Below are positions 16,058 through 25,700 of a stretch of 64,000 bases of DNA, in pieces (within the stretch, counting starts at the first letter, position 1; every line of letters starts with the position of its first letter). A program made the translations under genes and the position numbers. The DNA comes from Litorilinea aerophila (GTDB taxonomy: Bacteria; Chloroflexota; Anaerolineae; Caldilineales; Caldilineaceae). The notes below the pieces were generated by a model. That model did no database searches. It saw only the letters and a program-made list of their open reading frames with translations, and was not told the DNA's origin. The stretch covers positions 1 through 64,000 of the forward strand of contig NZ_VIGC02000004.1 of NCBI RefSeq assembly GCF_006569185.2. Reading direction: 5' to 3'.

Positions 16058-19000
16058 TTACTGGGTTTGGAGCAAAGGAAGATAGAGAAAATGTTCCTGG
16101 GCCTGCACGGAAAAGCTCACCTCGGCAGAGATATCTGTCTCATCGCCTAAGTCGTCGTACCCGGTGACCGCCACATAGTAGGTCAAATTGCCGAGCAAAC
16201 CGCTCAGGAGATTCAGGAGATAACGGGTTTCCCTGCCGGCGTCGAAACGATAGGAATAGAGGCCTGGAGAGGTCCCGATATACACATGATAGCCCTGAGC
16301 CCCACTCTCTGACCATGTGACTTCCCATTGGAATTCACCGGCTTCACGAATTTGGAGCTCGGAGGGTGGCGTTCCTTTGGGTGTGAACGGCAGGGCGCCC
16401 ATATCCGTCCCGGCAGGCGTCCCACGGCCTATTGCCGGTGAACCGGCATGCAGCCGATAGTCCCCATTCGCCATGTCCCGGAACATGGGGTCCATGGACA
16501 GTCCTCCCTCACCAGGGCCGCCTCCCACGTAGTCTACACCATTGCCCCACACGTCGTTGTTGCCCCACACGTCGTTGTATCGCACTGTGGCGCCCACTAG
16601 ATTGACCAGCCCGCTCCCACCATTACCGATGATCAGATTGTTCTCCGCCAAACCGGCGCTATGGTTGAGCACTACACCGCCTTCATCGTTCTGCACCACC
16701 GTGTTGTTGCGCACAATGAGGACAGGATGTTCGTTGCTGTTCACCCCACCTCGACTGTTGCGGTCAATGATGTTGCCCTCGATGGTCACCTGAGCCTGAT
16801 CCGACTCGAACCAGGCCCAGACGCCAAAGGCGTTGCCCGTAATCCGATTTTCCCGAACTACCACGGCTCCTTGCTCTATCCAGACGCCAGCGTTGAAATA
16901 CCCATCCGCACTGCCTTGAATGGTGAAACCCTGGAGTGAGCTGTCCGTACCCAGGCGCACTACAGGTCCCTCTGCGCCTCCTGCGTCGATGACGGATTGT
17001 GACCAACCCTCTCCCACCAGCGAGACCCCTGCCGGAACAGCGACTTGTTCCTGATAGCGGCCGGCCGCGACCTGGATGGTATCCCCGAACAAGGCGTGAG
17101 GGATGGCCTCGCCAATGGTCTTGAAGGCTGTCTCGGGCAAACGGCCGTCCCCGGATTTGGTCACCGAAGCGTCCACATACCAGGTCAGGTTCGCCTCCCG
17201 CACGCTGACGGGGAAGGAAGTGAGGTTGTTCGCCTCGTTCACCTCCTGGATTGTATTCTCCGGGTCGACCCAGACGTAGATAGTCTCCTGGCCCACCCGG
17301 TCCGGCGTCCACTCCACCGCCACCATACGGCTCTCCCCAGCCTCCAGGCGGGTGATGACCTGGGTGGCACCGATCTGCACCCCGCCCTCCCGAGGATCCC
17401 CCCGGTACATGGCCACGACCACATCCTCCGCGGCCACCTCTCCCACGTTCCACACCCACATGCGCAGCTCCGTCGGATAGCCCACTACCGCAGACCCGTG
17501 ACTCCAAGCATCGAAGGCGAACTCCGGCATGTACTCGCGCACATAGGGGCCGGTAAATTCCCCTATAGCAGGCAAGCGAGCTACTTGGACAGGGTTGTCC
17601 CATGTGAATTTAAAATGATATCGATGAATGCCCAAAGGTAGGGATATGCTGAACTGGTAGGTGCCTCGACCCCTCTGGCCACTACGCAAGGACATGGGAT
17701 ACGCCACATCGTCGATCACCACATTTGCCGTGTGGGGAGGCAACATCTGTTCGTTCCAGAAGGAGACCAGATAATCAAATGTGGTCTCCACTGTGCCAGT
17801 GTAGGGCACTGCCATGCCACTGGGTAACGCAGGCACTGTGGTGCCAGGAGGCCCGCCGCTGAACACTTCCACCAGGGTGCCTCGGCCACCCGGCGCAAAG
17901 CCCACGGCCACCTGCCTCAGGTCGGCCGCCATGATGTTGTTACGGTGTCCCTCGCTGTCCATGAAGCCCTGATGGGCCCACTCCATCCCTTCCCGCCCTG
18001 ATGTGGCTTGGAACAGATTCTCCCCTGTCCCGTAGGGGTATCCGCTGTCGTAGGCGCGCTCACTTGGGCCCCGGCCGGCCAGATCGACATGACCTTGACA
18101 GCAGTTGGAATTATTCATTCCCAAAGCATGGGCGCGTGCGGAGTAGGCAAGATTGGGATGCCATCCCAAAGGATTCACTGCGGCCAAATCTGGATACCCC
18201 CATGCCCCTGGATCCATGCGTGCCTCGTTGATCAGGACATGCATGTACCGCTCATCCAGGTTGGGCACAGCGTCAAAAGCGGTGCTGTAGGACTCGTTGG
18301 AATAGCTCGAATCCCCAGCGTTATTGTAGGCGCGCACACGGTACCAGTAGCTTTCTCCCACTACGGTGTCGACATCGGTGTAAACGGTCGTGTTCGCCGG
18401 CAAGGTGATCCAATCGCGCCATTCCGTGCCGAAGATCCCTTCTGCACGCTGCACCACGAAGCCCAGCTCATTGGTGATGTTGTCCGTCCAGGACAGGCGG
18501 ATGGCCCCCTGGGGGGATGCTCCCACGTGCAGATCGCGTGGATTGGAAAGCGCCTTCGGTGCAGATGCCGGGGGGACTTGTCCGTCCCACACAAAGCCGT
18601 AGACATCCCAAGTATGGTTTCGGTTGTCCTGCCAGACCACTGTGTTCCCGCTGACTGCCGGATTGATCTGCTGGCTAGGCTCCAGGGTGACGGGGAACAC
18701 AGTTCCATCTGCACGCACATAGACAAACACATCCCAGTTCCCGTAGGCGTCCCTGTCCTGCCAAATGATCAAGTGGTCGGAGACAGCGGGGTGTTCCTGC
18801 TGTCCCGGCCCTGTAAAGACAGTGAAGCGGCGGTTCTCCACCAGATCATACCCGAGGATGTCATAGCCCGGATCGGGCCAGCCGAAACACTCGTTCTGCC
18901 AGACCACTGTGTTGCCGCTCACACGGGGGTGACGGATCTCGCCTCTGCATTCGGTTCCCGGCTCCAGGAGATGGTATGTATTGTCCTCAATCCGATAGCC

Positions 19001-19774
19001 CCGGACCTGCCAGGTATTTTCGCGATTGTCTCGCCACACAACCCAGCCGTTATCGATGTCTGGATCGCCCTGAAATCCCGCGGCCACCGCCAGCGGAAAG
19101 GTTGTGCTGATGCTAATCTGGTATAGATACACGTCCGCCTGCCAGTAGTCGCCCGTTTCATCGTGATAGACAATGTAATCCTCCCAGATACGAGGAAACC
19201 GTTGGTGTCCAGGTCCGGTGGCCACGGCAAACACCTCACCGGTGCTCAGCCGGGTTGCGTAGATGTCCCAGGTGCCGTTGCGGTTGTCCTCATAGACCAC
19301 CACGTCGCCGCTGATGTCCGTAAAGAGCTGGGCGGCACCGTGAGACGTGACCTGGAATTCCTTCCCACCGGCCAGGTCATAGCCCCACACATCCGTGGGG
19401 CCCTGGGAGCGATCATCGAACCAGACGACCCTGTTCCCATCTATGGATGGCGCTTCCTCGCTGGTCAACGGGAGGGCCGAGATGGGGAACTCCCCAGCCG
19501 GCGGTACGGAGAGGGAACGAACCGGTTGGAGCAAGGGCGGCATGGTAGAGGAGCGGGCCGTGGAGACGGCCGGTGTTGCGGTGGGCGTGGGCCAGGCGGA
19601 CAGGCGCGGCCGGATCTCGCTGCCATCTACACCGGACGGGATCGGCGTGGGCAGCGGCTCCATGACGAGGCCAGCTTCTGCCGGAGAGGATGCCATCCAG
19701 CCCAGACTTAGCAGAAGGACGAGGAGGGTTACTCGCGGCATGAGCATTGGAGTACGCACGGGAAGAGAGCTCAT
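16058..19774 (-). CDS. Secreted multidomain protein: propeller, CAP, CARDB, beta-helix
   Basis: This 1238-residue exported protein has an N-terminal hydrophobic signal (VTLLVLLLSLGWMASSPAEA). Domains in order are: a TolB-like beta-propeller (about 95-400, repeated VVWQDNRNxTWDVYGY blades); a fibronectin-III-like domain (about 405-500, including LSWTDNITNELGF); a CAP/SCP domain (about 510-650, with GENLF and EGHRNNIM near its end); a CARDB-type repeat (about 765-860, WNVGEVAAEDVVVAMYRGD); and a right-handed parallel beta-helix (about 870-1130, VQNDEGGVVLNHSAGLAENN-like turns). A second Fn3-like domain and the tail FLYLPLLQTQ follow. The combination suggests a cell-surface adhesin or hydrolase scaffold; no catalytic function can be assigned. 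An alternative start lies at codon 10 or 12. Confidence 0.85.
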   Translation of the reverse strand: MSSLPVRTPMLMPRVTLLVLLLSLGWMASSPAEAGLVMEPLPTPIPSGVDGSEIRPRLSAWPTPTATPAVSTARSSTMPPLLQPVRSLSVPPAGEFPISALPLTSEEAPSIDGNRVVWFDDRSQGPTDVWGYDLAGGKEFQVTSHGAAQLFTDISGDVVVYEDNRNGTWDIYATRLSTGEVFAVATGPGHQRFPRIWEDYIVYHDETGDYWQADVYLYQISISTTFPLAVAAGFQGDPDIDNGWVVWRDNRENTWQVRGYRIEDNTYHLLEPGTECRGEIRHPRVSGNTVVWQNECFGWPDPGYDILGYDLVENRRFTVFTGPGQQEHPAVSDHLIIWQDRDAYGNWDVFVYVRADGTVFPVTLEPSQQINPAVSGNTVVWQDNRNHTWDVYGFVWDGQVPPASAPKALSNPRDLHVGASPQGAIRLSWTDNITNELGFVVQRAEGIFGTEWRDWITLPANTTVYTDVDTVVGESYWYRVRAYNNAGDSSYSNESYSTAFDAVPNLDERYMHVLINEARMDPGAWGYPDLAAVNPLGWHPNLAYSARAHALGMNNSNCCQGHVDLAGRGPSERAYDSGYPYGTGENLFQATSGREGMEWAHQGFMDSEGHRNNIMAADLRQVAVGFAPGGRGTLVEVFSGGPPGTTVPALPSGMAVPYTGTVETTFDYLVSFWNEQMLPPHTANVVIDDVAYPMSLRSGQRGRGTYQFSISLPLGIHRYHFKFTWDNPVQVARLPAIGEFTGPYVREYMPEFAFDAWSHGSAVVGYPTELRMWVWNVGEVAAEDVVVAMYRGDPREGGVQIGATQVITRLEAGESRMVAVEWTPDRVGQETIYVWVDPENTIQEVNEANNLTSFPVSVREANLTWYVDASVTKSGDGRLPETAFKTIGEAIPHALFGDTIQVAAGRYQEQVAVPAGVSLVGEGWSQSVIDAGGAEGPVVRLGTDSSLQGFTIQGSADGYFNAGVWIEQGAVVVRENRITGNAFGVWAWFESDQAQVTIEGNIIDRNSRGGVNSNEHPVLIVRNNTVVQNDEGGVVLNHSAGLAENNLIIGNGGSGLVNLVGATVRYNDVWGNNDVWGNGVDYVGGGPGEGGLSMDPMFRDMANGDYRLHAGSPAIGRGTPAGTDMGALPFTPKGTPPSELQIREAGEFQWEVTWSESGAQGYHVYIGTSPGLYSYRFDAGRETRYLLNLLSGLLGNLTYYVAVTGYDDLGDETDISAEVSFSVQAQEHFLYLPLLQTQ

Positions 19775-19784
19775 TGCTTCCGGT

Positions 19785-22316
19785 TCAACGCCGGGTCACA
19801 GGCAGGAAGAGCAGGTCGGTGTAGGCAATGCCCTTGGGCACGGAGAGCATCGGCCCGCTGCCTTCCTGCGCGCGCAGGGGCTTGTCTGCATCCAGGAACA
19901 GGAGCGTGGTGGCCGTAGGATTCACCGTAGCCGTCACCCAGTAGTAGCCCTCGTCCGCCTCTGCAGTGGCCAGGATCAGGGAAAAGCGTCCCGCTCCATC
20001 TGTGTTCACCTCACCTAATAGATGCTGGTTGACCAGTACCTGCACCGACGTATTGGGCGGGAAGTTGTCTCCCTGTACGGTGAAATAGCTGCCCGGCGCG
20101 CCGTCCGGATAGTTCAACCAGGTGCGGGCTCCCTCCACCACGAAGTCCCACTTCTCCGCCACGTCGGGATAGTCGGCAAAACGTTGCAGGGTGAGGGTGG
20201 GTGTGACCACGTCCAGGTAGAAAGGACCGGTGCCCACCCAGAAATGGCCCCTGGCCCCATACCAGGCCGACAGGCGATTCCAGCGATCTTGCGCCTCCTC
20301 CGTGGTCACGTAAGCTCCTAGGGTGTTGGCATAGGGGATATACGTTGAGGCGGCGCTGGTGTTCAGGTAGTTCGCCAGCACCGTCAGGCTAGAACCCTGT
20401 ACGTAGTCCATCCAACCTACGCCAGTCTTGTCGGCCTTCGCTGCCGTGAAGGCCAGCGCGCCGTCCGCCTCTGCACGGATACCCGGAGCCAGGTTGTGCC
20501 AGGCGCCAGGGCCTGTAGCGTACCCAGGCCACCAGGTATGGACGTTGTGCTCAGCGTCCAGTTCCCACGCATCTTCGTAGGTCTCGATGACCAAGGGGTC
20601 CAGAGAAACGATGCGAACACCCTTGAAGTGACTCAAAAAGCTCTCCAGACCGGGCTGGGCGCTTTCGTCAAAGATGGGACTCTCCGGCTTGCCCCGGTCA
20701 AAGGTCAAAATCATACGCATGACGAAGTCGGCCACATCCAAAGGGCTCCCGTCATGCCATTTGACGGTCTGGAACAAGTCCGCCGGATAGCGGACAGTGC
20801 TCTTGATGCGGGCCGTCTGAGGCTGGCCGAACTTTTCCCCGGCAGTGATGAAGCGCTGCTGCACGGGATCCCAGTCTACCCAGGCATCGGTCGACACGGT
20901 GATGCTAGAGGCGAAGGTCAGGGTGACCCAAGGATGAGTCCGCACAATGGGTAATCCCTTCTGGGCTACCACTTCCGCGGCCTCGATGCGATGAGGCCAG
21001 GGCAACCCGTCCTCCGGATCGGTCATTAGGGCCCAATCTTGAGTAGCGCGAATGGGCATGGTATCCTGGAGCCAGTCGCTCCCTCCCAAGGGGTTCCAGG
21101 GACCCATCGGGGTGGATCGCGTCTGGGCGATGCGTATCACGCCACCCTCCTGTTCCTTGAAGCGTACCGTGTGCGGCCAGGCCTGGACACCGGCAATGCC
21201 ACCCACCCGGCTGACAGCAACAGATATCGCGGAACGAAACGGGGAAAAGCTTTCCCCGTTTACCAGCCAAATGCGTACCGAACCTACACCTGGATCCTGG
21301 AAAGAAGCCTCCAATGCCCGACGGAACAGGTCATCTCGTTCTGCCATGGTGGTGTAGGTCCGATTGGCCAGGCGACTTGCCACTTCCTGAAACTCTGGCG
21401 ACGGGTTGTATGATTGCCACAGGGGCACCGCCATACCTGATGGGGTATAGAAGAACAGAAAATTACTCCCTGCATCCCGCCTGGCCGAGGTTGTGAGCCA
21501 GCCACTTGTATATAGGTGCCAGGCTCCTTCCCTAGGATCAGATTGGAGATAGATGGCCGCAGCCTCTGAGCCTGTCTTGTATTGACGATCTACCGTAAAG
21601 CCCGCCATTTCCAGTTGGTCCGCGATGTAGTCCCCTATCTGCCGACGCAGATCTTCACTGCGGATCAAGAAAATGACAACGATGGGCTGACCTCCATCGT
21701 ACCACTTGCCGTTGACTAGAGTGGCACCCATGCTGCGCATCTCTGTGTCGATGGCAGCCAGGGCCTGGGCTGTATCATAGGCGTAACGGGTTTCAATGGC
21801 CTGAATAGCTTCCCGATACCGCACGTAGTCGGCATCGGCCGGAATGAGCGGCACATACTTCGGCGTGGCTGCCCCTTGGAATATCGTCTGGGCAATGAAG
21901 TTCCGGTCGATCAACCAGTTGAGGGCTTCCCGGATGCGATAGTTGGAGAAGGGGTTCAAGCGACCGTCCTGGAAGCGGGGACCGGCGGGGTTGATGGTCA
22001 GCTCGTTGTAGCCGCCAAAGAAGCGCACGTAGTCCAGGTTCGGATCGTTTTCCACCGTTTCAAGGAGAGCGCCGCTTACGATATCGGCTGCGTAGATGTC
22101 CAATTGGGAGGTGCGTAACTGTTCAATGGCGGTGGTCACTGACGGCTGGGCGGTAAAGATAACCGTGTCCACCCATGCCCCGGTGTGGTCGGTGGTCCCC
22201 GGCGGCGTGCCGGGTTGGTTCTCCTGGGCCAGAACGTTGTGTACACCAATTGCCGTGCAGATCCAGAATGCGAATGTGAGCGCCATCAACGTGCGGAGCA
22301 TGGCGTGCGTCTTCAT
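19785..22316 (-). CDS. Family 5 solute-binding protein with C-terminal Ig-like domain
   Basis: This 843-residue exported protein has a signal peptide (LMALTFAFWICTAIGVHNVLA) that lacks a lipobox. Most of it resembles SBP family 5 (peptide/nickel-binding, DppA/OppA-like): FSNYRIREALNWLIDRNFI, TVRYPADLFQTVKWHDGSPL and DVADFVMRMILTFD are typical. The last 120 residues form an Ig/IPT-like domain (VQGDNFPPNTSVQVLVNQ) and end in DLLFLPVTRR. No dpp/opp permease or ATPase genes lie nearby, so it may act as a surface-bound receptor rather than a transporter subunit. ATG at 22316 has an AAAGGAGGT site. Order is permuted relative to usual family 5 proteins, the N-terminal region matching the family's middle. 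Confidence 0.8.
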   Translation of the reverse strand: MKTHAMLRTLMALTFAFWICTAIGVHNVLAQENQPGTPPGTTDHTGAWVDTVIFTAQPSVTTAIEQLRTSQLDIYAADIVSGALLETVENDPNLDYVRFFGGYNELTINPAGPRFQDGRLNPFSNYRIREALNWLIDRNFIAQTIFQGAATPKYVPLIPADADYVRYREAIQAIETRYAYDTAQALAAIDTEMRSMGATLVNGKWYDGGQPIVVIFLIRSEDLRRQIGDYIADQLEMAGFTVDRQYKTGSEAAAIYLQSDPREGAWHLYTSGWLTTSARRDAGSNFLFFYTPSGMAVPLWQSYNPSPEFQEVASRLANRTYTTMAERDDLFRRALEASFQDPGVGSVRIWLVNGESFSPFRSAISVAVSRVGGIAGVQAWPHTVRFKEQEGGVIRIAQTRSTPMGPWNPLGGSDWLQDTMPIRATQDWALMTDPEDGLPWPHRIEAAEVVAQKGLPIVRTHPWVTLTFASSITVSTDAWVDWDPVQQRFITAGEKFGQPQTARIKSTVRYPADLFQTVKWHDGSPLDVADFVMRMILTFDRGKPESPIFDESAQPGLESFLSHFKGVRIVSLDPLVIETYEDAWELDAEHNVHTWWPGYATGPGAWHNLAPGIRAEADGALAFTAAKADKTGVGWMDYVQGSSLTVLANYLNTSAASTYIPYANTLGAYVTTEEAQDRWNRLSAWYGARGHFWVGTGPFYLDVVTPTLTLQRFADYPDVAEKWDFVVEGARTWLNYPDGAPGSYFTVQGDNFPPNTSVQVLVNQHLLGEVNTDGAGRFSLILATAEADEGYYWVTATVNPTATTLLFLDADKPLRAQEGSGPMLSVPKGIAYTDLLFLPVTRR

Positions 22317-22371
22317 CCTCCTCTACCTCCTTTGCGGTGCGTGTAGGGTTATAGGTGCTGTCGGTCTACAG

Positions 22372-22404
22372 AAAAGGCCGGGGCCGATTTCCTGGCCCCG
22401 GCCT
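22372..22404 (-). terminator. Intrinsic terminator after truncated surface-protein gene
   Basis: An 11-bp perfect stem (AGGCCGGGGCC / GGCCCCGGCCT) with an 8-nt loop is followed on the minus strand by TTTCTGT. It lies 18 bp beyond the stop of the 22423-22755 remnant and separates it from the family 5 binding-protein gene. Confidence 0.75.
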
Positions 22405-22422
22405 ATTGCTCTTCCTTGCAGG

Positions 22423-22755
22423 CTATCTCCAGATCACCGGCAGGTACAGGAACTCGTCCAGCGCTACGCCTCCCGGACCGCCCGGATCCGCTATCACCCC
22501 GTTGGCCGTGAGATCCCCGTCCCCGCGGCCCCCGTCCACCAGGTGCAGCCGGATCGTCCGCCCCAGGATCTCCGCACCCGTCCCCGTGGCTGGATCGTAG
22601 CCGAACTCGTACCAGTGCGCTTCCGCATCGTCCGGCGTGGGCCCGTACTTCCAGTACCCCGTGGCCATCGGACCATCGTGGACCACGAGGGTCAGGGTGA
22701 TGCCGCTCCCCGGGCTCAACCCCACCATTTCAAAGGCCAACAGGCTTCCATGTGA
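22423..22755 (-). pseudogene. Truncated paralogue: choice-of-anchor U domain tail
   Basis: About 110 codons encode LLAFEMVGLSPGSGITLTLV, GYWKYGPTPDD, LHLVDGGRGDGDLTANGVI and the end FLYLPVIWR. The same block, with the same spacing, forms the C terminus of the intact protein at 32565-34976, where it follows a propeller domain. Here an in-frame stop lies just upstream and there is no signal peptide or good start, so only the C-terminal anchor-like domain of a duplicated gene remains. It could be translated from a TTG at 22740 but is unlikely to be exported. Confidence 0.75.
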
Positions 22756-22797
22756 CCCTCTTACTCACGTTGGTTAGGCTCCCAGGCGGTGCTACGC

Positions 22798-25700
22798 TCA
22801 ACGGCCAGCCCAAGGCAGGTAGATACGCCATTCCAGGCTCTTAAGGCTTTCGGTGCGCTGCTCTCTTGGATTCGGATAAAGAGTTTGCACCACAGGGAGA
22901 TAGATGACATTTTGAGTAGAATTTTCGGGGACAATCGCTGTATTCAGCATCGTGATGCCCAGGACTGGTGCAATTTCATCGGCTGTCAACCTGGGCTCGC
23001 TTGTCAAATACAACCGCTTGGTGGACGAAACCACTTCCGTGTTTACCTTCACTACAAAGGACCGTTCCACCTTTTCGCCATTCTCAACCGTGCCAAGCAT
23101 CCAGCGAACCTGGCCGAATTCGATTGTGCCTCCATCTGTGATGCTCTGCGGCAACACAGTCACGCCGGCCGGAATACTGGTCGTCAGCACAGTATTATTT
23201 AGCGGGAACCCAAGACTATTCGTGAAGCTCAAGGTATAGGTCAGAAAATCGCCAGGGTAAACGACCCCTAAGGGGGTAACCTCGTAGTTCAAGTTCGGCC
23301 CAGGCAATCCCACCTGTACCAGATCGGCGAAAGCTTCATGCGAGGCACTCTCAGCGTTCACCTGACCGCGAACCACATAGTTCCCCTTAGCAAGTGTTCC
23401 GGGCAAGGCAAATAGAACAGTTGCCTCAGACCCGTTCGGCACCTCAAACGGCTGGCTGTTTGTATATACTGTGTTGGATAGGGTATCGAGCACGCGAATT
23501 GTCAGGGAACCCGATACGGGATTCTCTTCGAGCCAGTTGGTGACCGTAACCACGACAGGGACCTCTTCTCCAGGCAGGACGGCTCTTGGCAGGGCATAGT
23601 CCAAGGCAAACGGCCAAAGAGCCTGAAAAGCAACGGCATTGGAATCCGCTGTAAGCTCCTGTCCATCCAACGGATTCACCAAGCTCAGGGTTGCCGGCGG
23701 CAACATTCCTTCAGTGCCAGGAGCCCCCGGAAAACCAAACGTGAAAGTAAGAACCTTCATAGCAGTGGGGTTTACGACCGTGTGCCAGGTGATGCTGCTC
23801 CCGCTCTGGACTGCGCCTCCTGCATCCAGCAACTCTATCCCTGCCGGCAAGGTTTGGGTAACGGTAACAGGCACCGTGCTGGTGAATGGATTGTTGATCC
23901 ACAGTTGTGCTTCGTGCTGCTGTCTCCAAGGTACTGGGAGAATGTAAGTGCTCAAGGGGGGATCAATAGGCATTGCTTCTTGTTCTGCGCTGCTGGCAGC
24001 TGCGCTGCTCGATGAGAGACGCGTCGGGTTCCAGGAGCTTATGACGCTGTCGACAAAGTAGACGCCCCAATCATTTGCGCCCAAAATGACGAACTCTATG
24101 TCCGATTCCTGTGTCGGCGATATGCCTGTGGTGCCAGAATCTTTTTTGTAATTTAGGCGCACCACTCCTGTTGTCCCTGGCTTCAGGTTGATGGTGGCTT
24201 CCTCCTGGGTAAATATAGTTGCCCATGGCAAACCAAAACGACTGGTGTCTACCCTATACCGCGCCGTCACGTAAAATGTGACTTCGTTGGAGCTCGTATT
24301 TTCCAAATGGACTTCGCTCCAAGAATCGGTTTCATTCCAGAAGGGCCCCCAACCAGTGCCCTCACTGCGGTGCACAATTCGCTGCACTCGTCCGGTGGCA
24401 GGGTTGGGGTCTTGCCGCAGAAGAATCTGGAGCAGACCTCTGGAGGCCGTTTCATGGATCTGTTGCAAGATATCCGGTGAACCGGCCAGCGTAGACACGG
24501 CCAGGTTATACATTTGTATGGACTCGCCGAGATTTTTCGCGTTCACATATGTATCCAGAAGAGTTCTCGAACCGCCCAATGCAACCAGTCCGGCACCGTC
24601 CAAAAAATAACTTGCCAACAACTTAGCCGAGGTGCGCCACACGAAATTTGCCAGGGCGTTGGACCGCTCTGAATGGGCACGCCGCAGATCTGTCAACGTC
24701 AAACGAGGATAACGCAGTCGTTGCCCTAGAAGAATCAAGGCGCCGGTACGCAGTTTCAAATCTGCCTCATAAGTTTTCTGGTCAGCCTCGCTCATGCCGG
24801 GCAAATTGGCCAACAGCTGGCTACGGCGTTCGCGAAGAAAATCTTTCAGCTCTTCAGCTGTACGGTCCACAGTGGGGTACAACAGTGTTTGTGTACCATC
24901 ATTCACACCAAACAGATGTTTTCGCAGCTGATCTTTGGCTATACTTTTCGAGAGTGATTTTGCCGAATAACCGGCAAGTTCGCCTGTGAAAAATTTCAAC
25001 CCTCCCCAACCCAGAAGTTCAGTAAGCTCTTCAGGAGGAGTCCCTCCCAATTTCGCAAAGCTGAGCTCAAATAGGCGGTAGACTCTGGGATGTGCATTGG
25101 CGAATTGGGTATTCCACGTGCCTGGAATGTAGCATCCTGGGCACTTCAAGCGAAAGGCCAGTTTCAGATTCTCCAAATTGCCGCTCTGAGAGAGCCCTCC
25201 CAGCACATCTGCCATACCAAAGACAAAATCCGCAGCCAGTTGAGCCGCATTGGCGCCAATCTCACCACGGAAATATGCGCCATGCTCGGCAATTTCTTGA
25301 GCATCTCCCTTAATATAATCCAGGCTATCCGTTGCTATATTGACGATTCGATCTATGCTGTGCAGGAATGTCCCGCTGGGAGGAGCGTAGGTCGTAAATG
25401 TGACAACTGTAGACCGGGACAACCGGATGCCATCATCCAGGACCGTTGCGAAAATCGTGGCGGTACCTGGAGCTGTAGAACGAACAGAGCCTACCACACG
25501 ACCATTGTTATCTGTGGCCAATAAAGGCTGCTCGACAAGATCGAGCACACCCCTACTCGATTCCAGCCAGACAGTCTTGCCCGGCACAGGCTGACCTGCC
25601 GCGTTCAGAAGTTGGACCACGATCGAGGCCCTGGATGCGCCATCAGCCGGTACGGAATCAGGCTGAGAATATAGCACGGATCTCATCGGATCCACCATGG

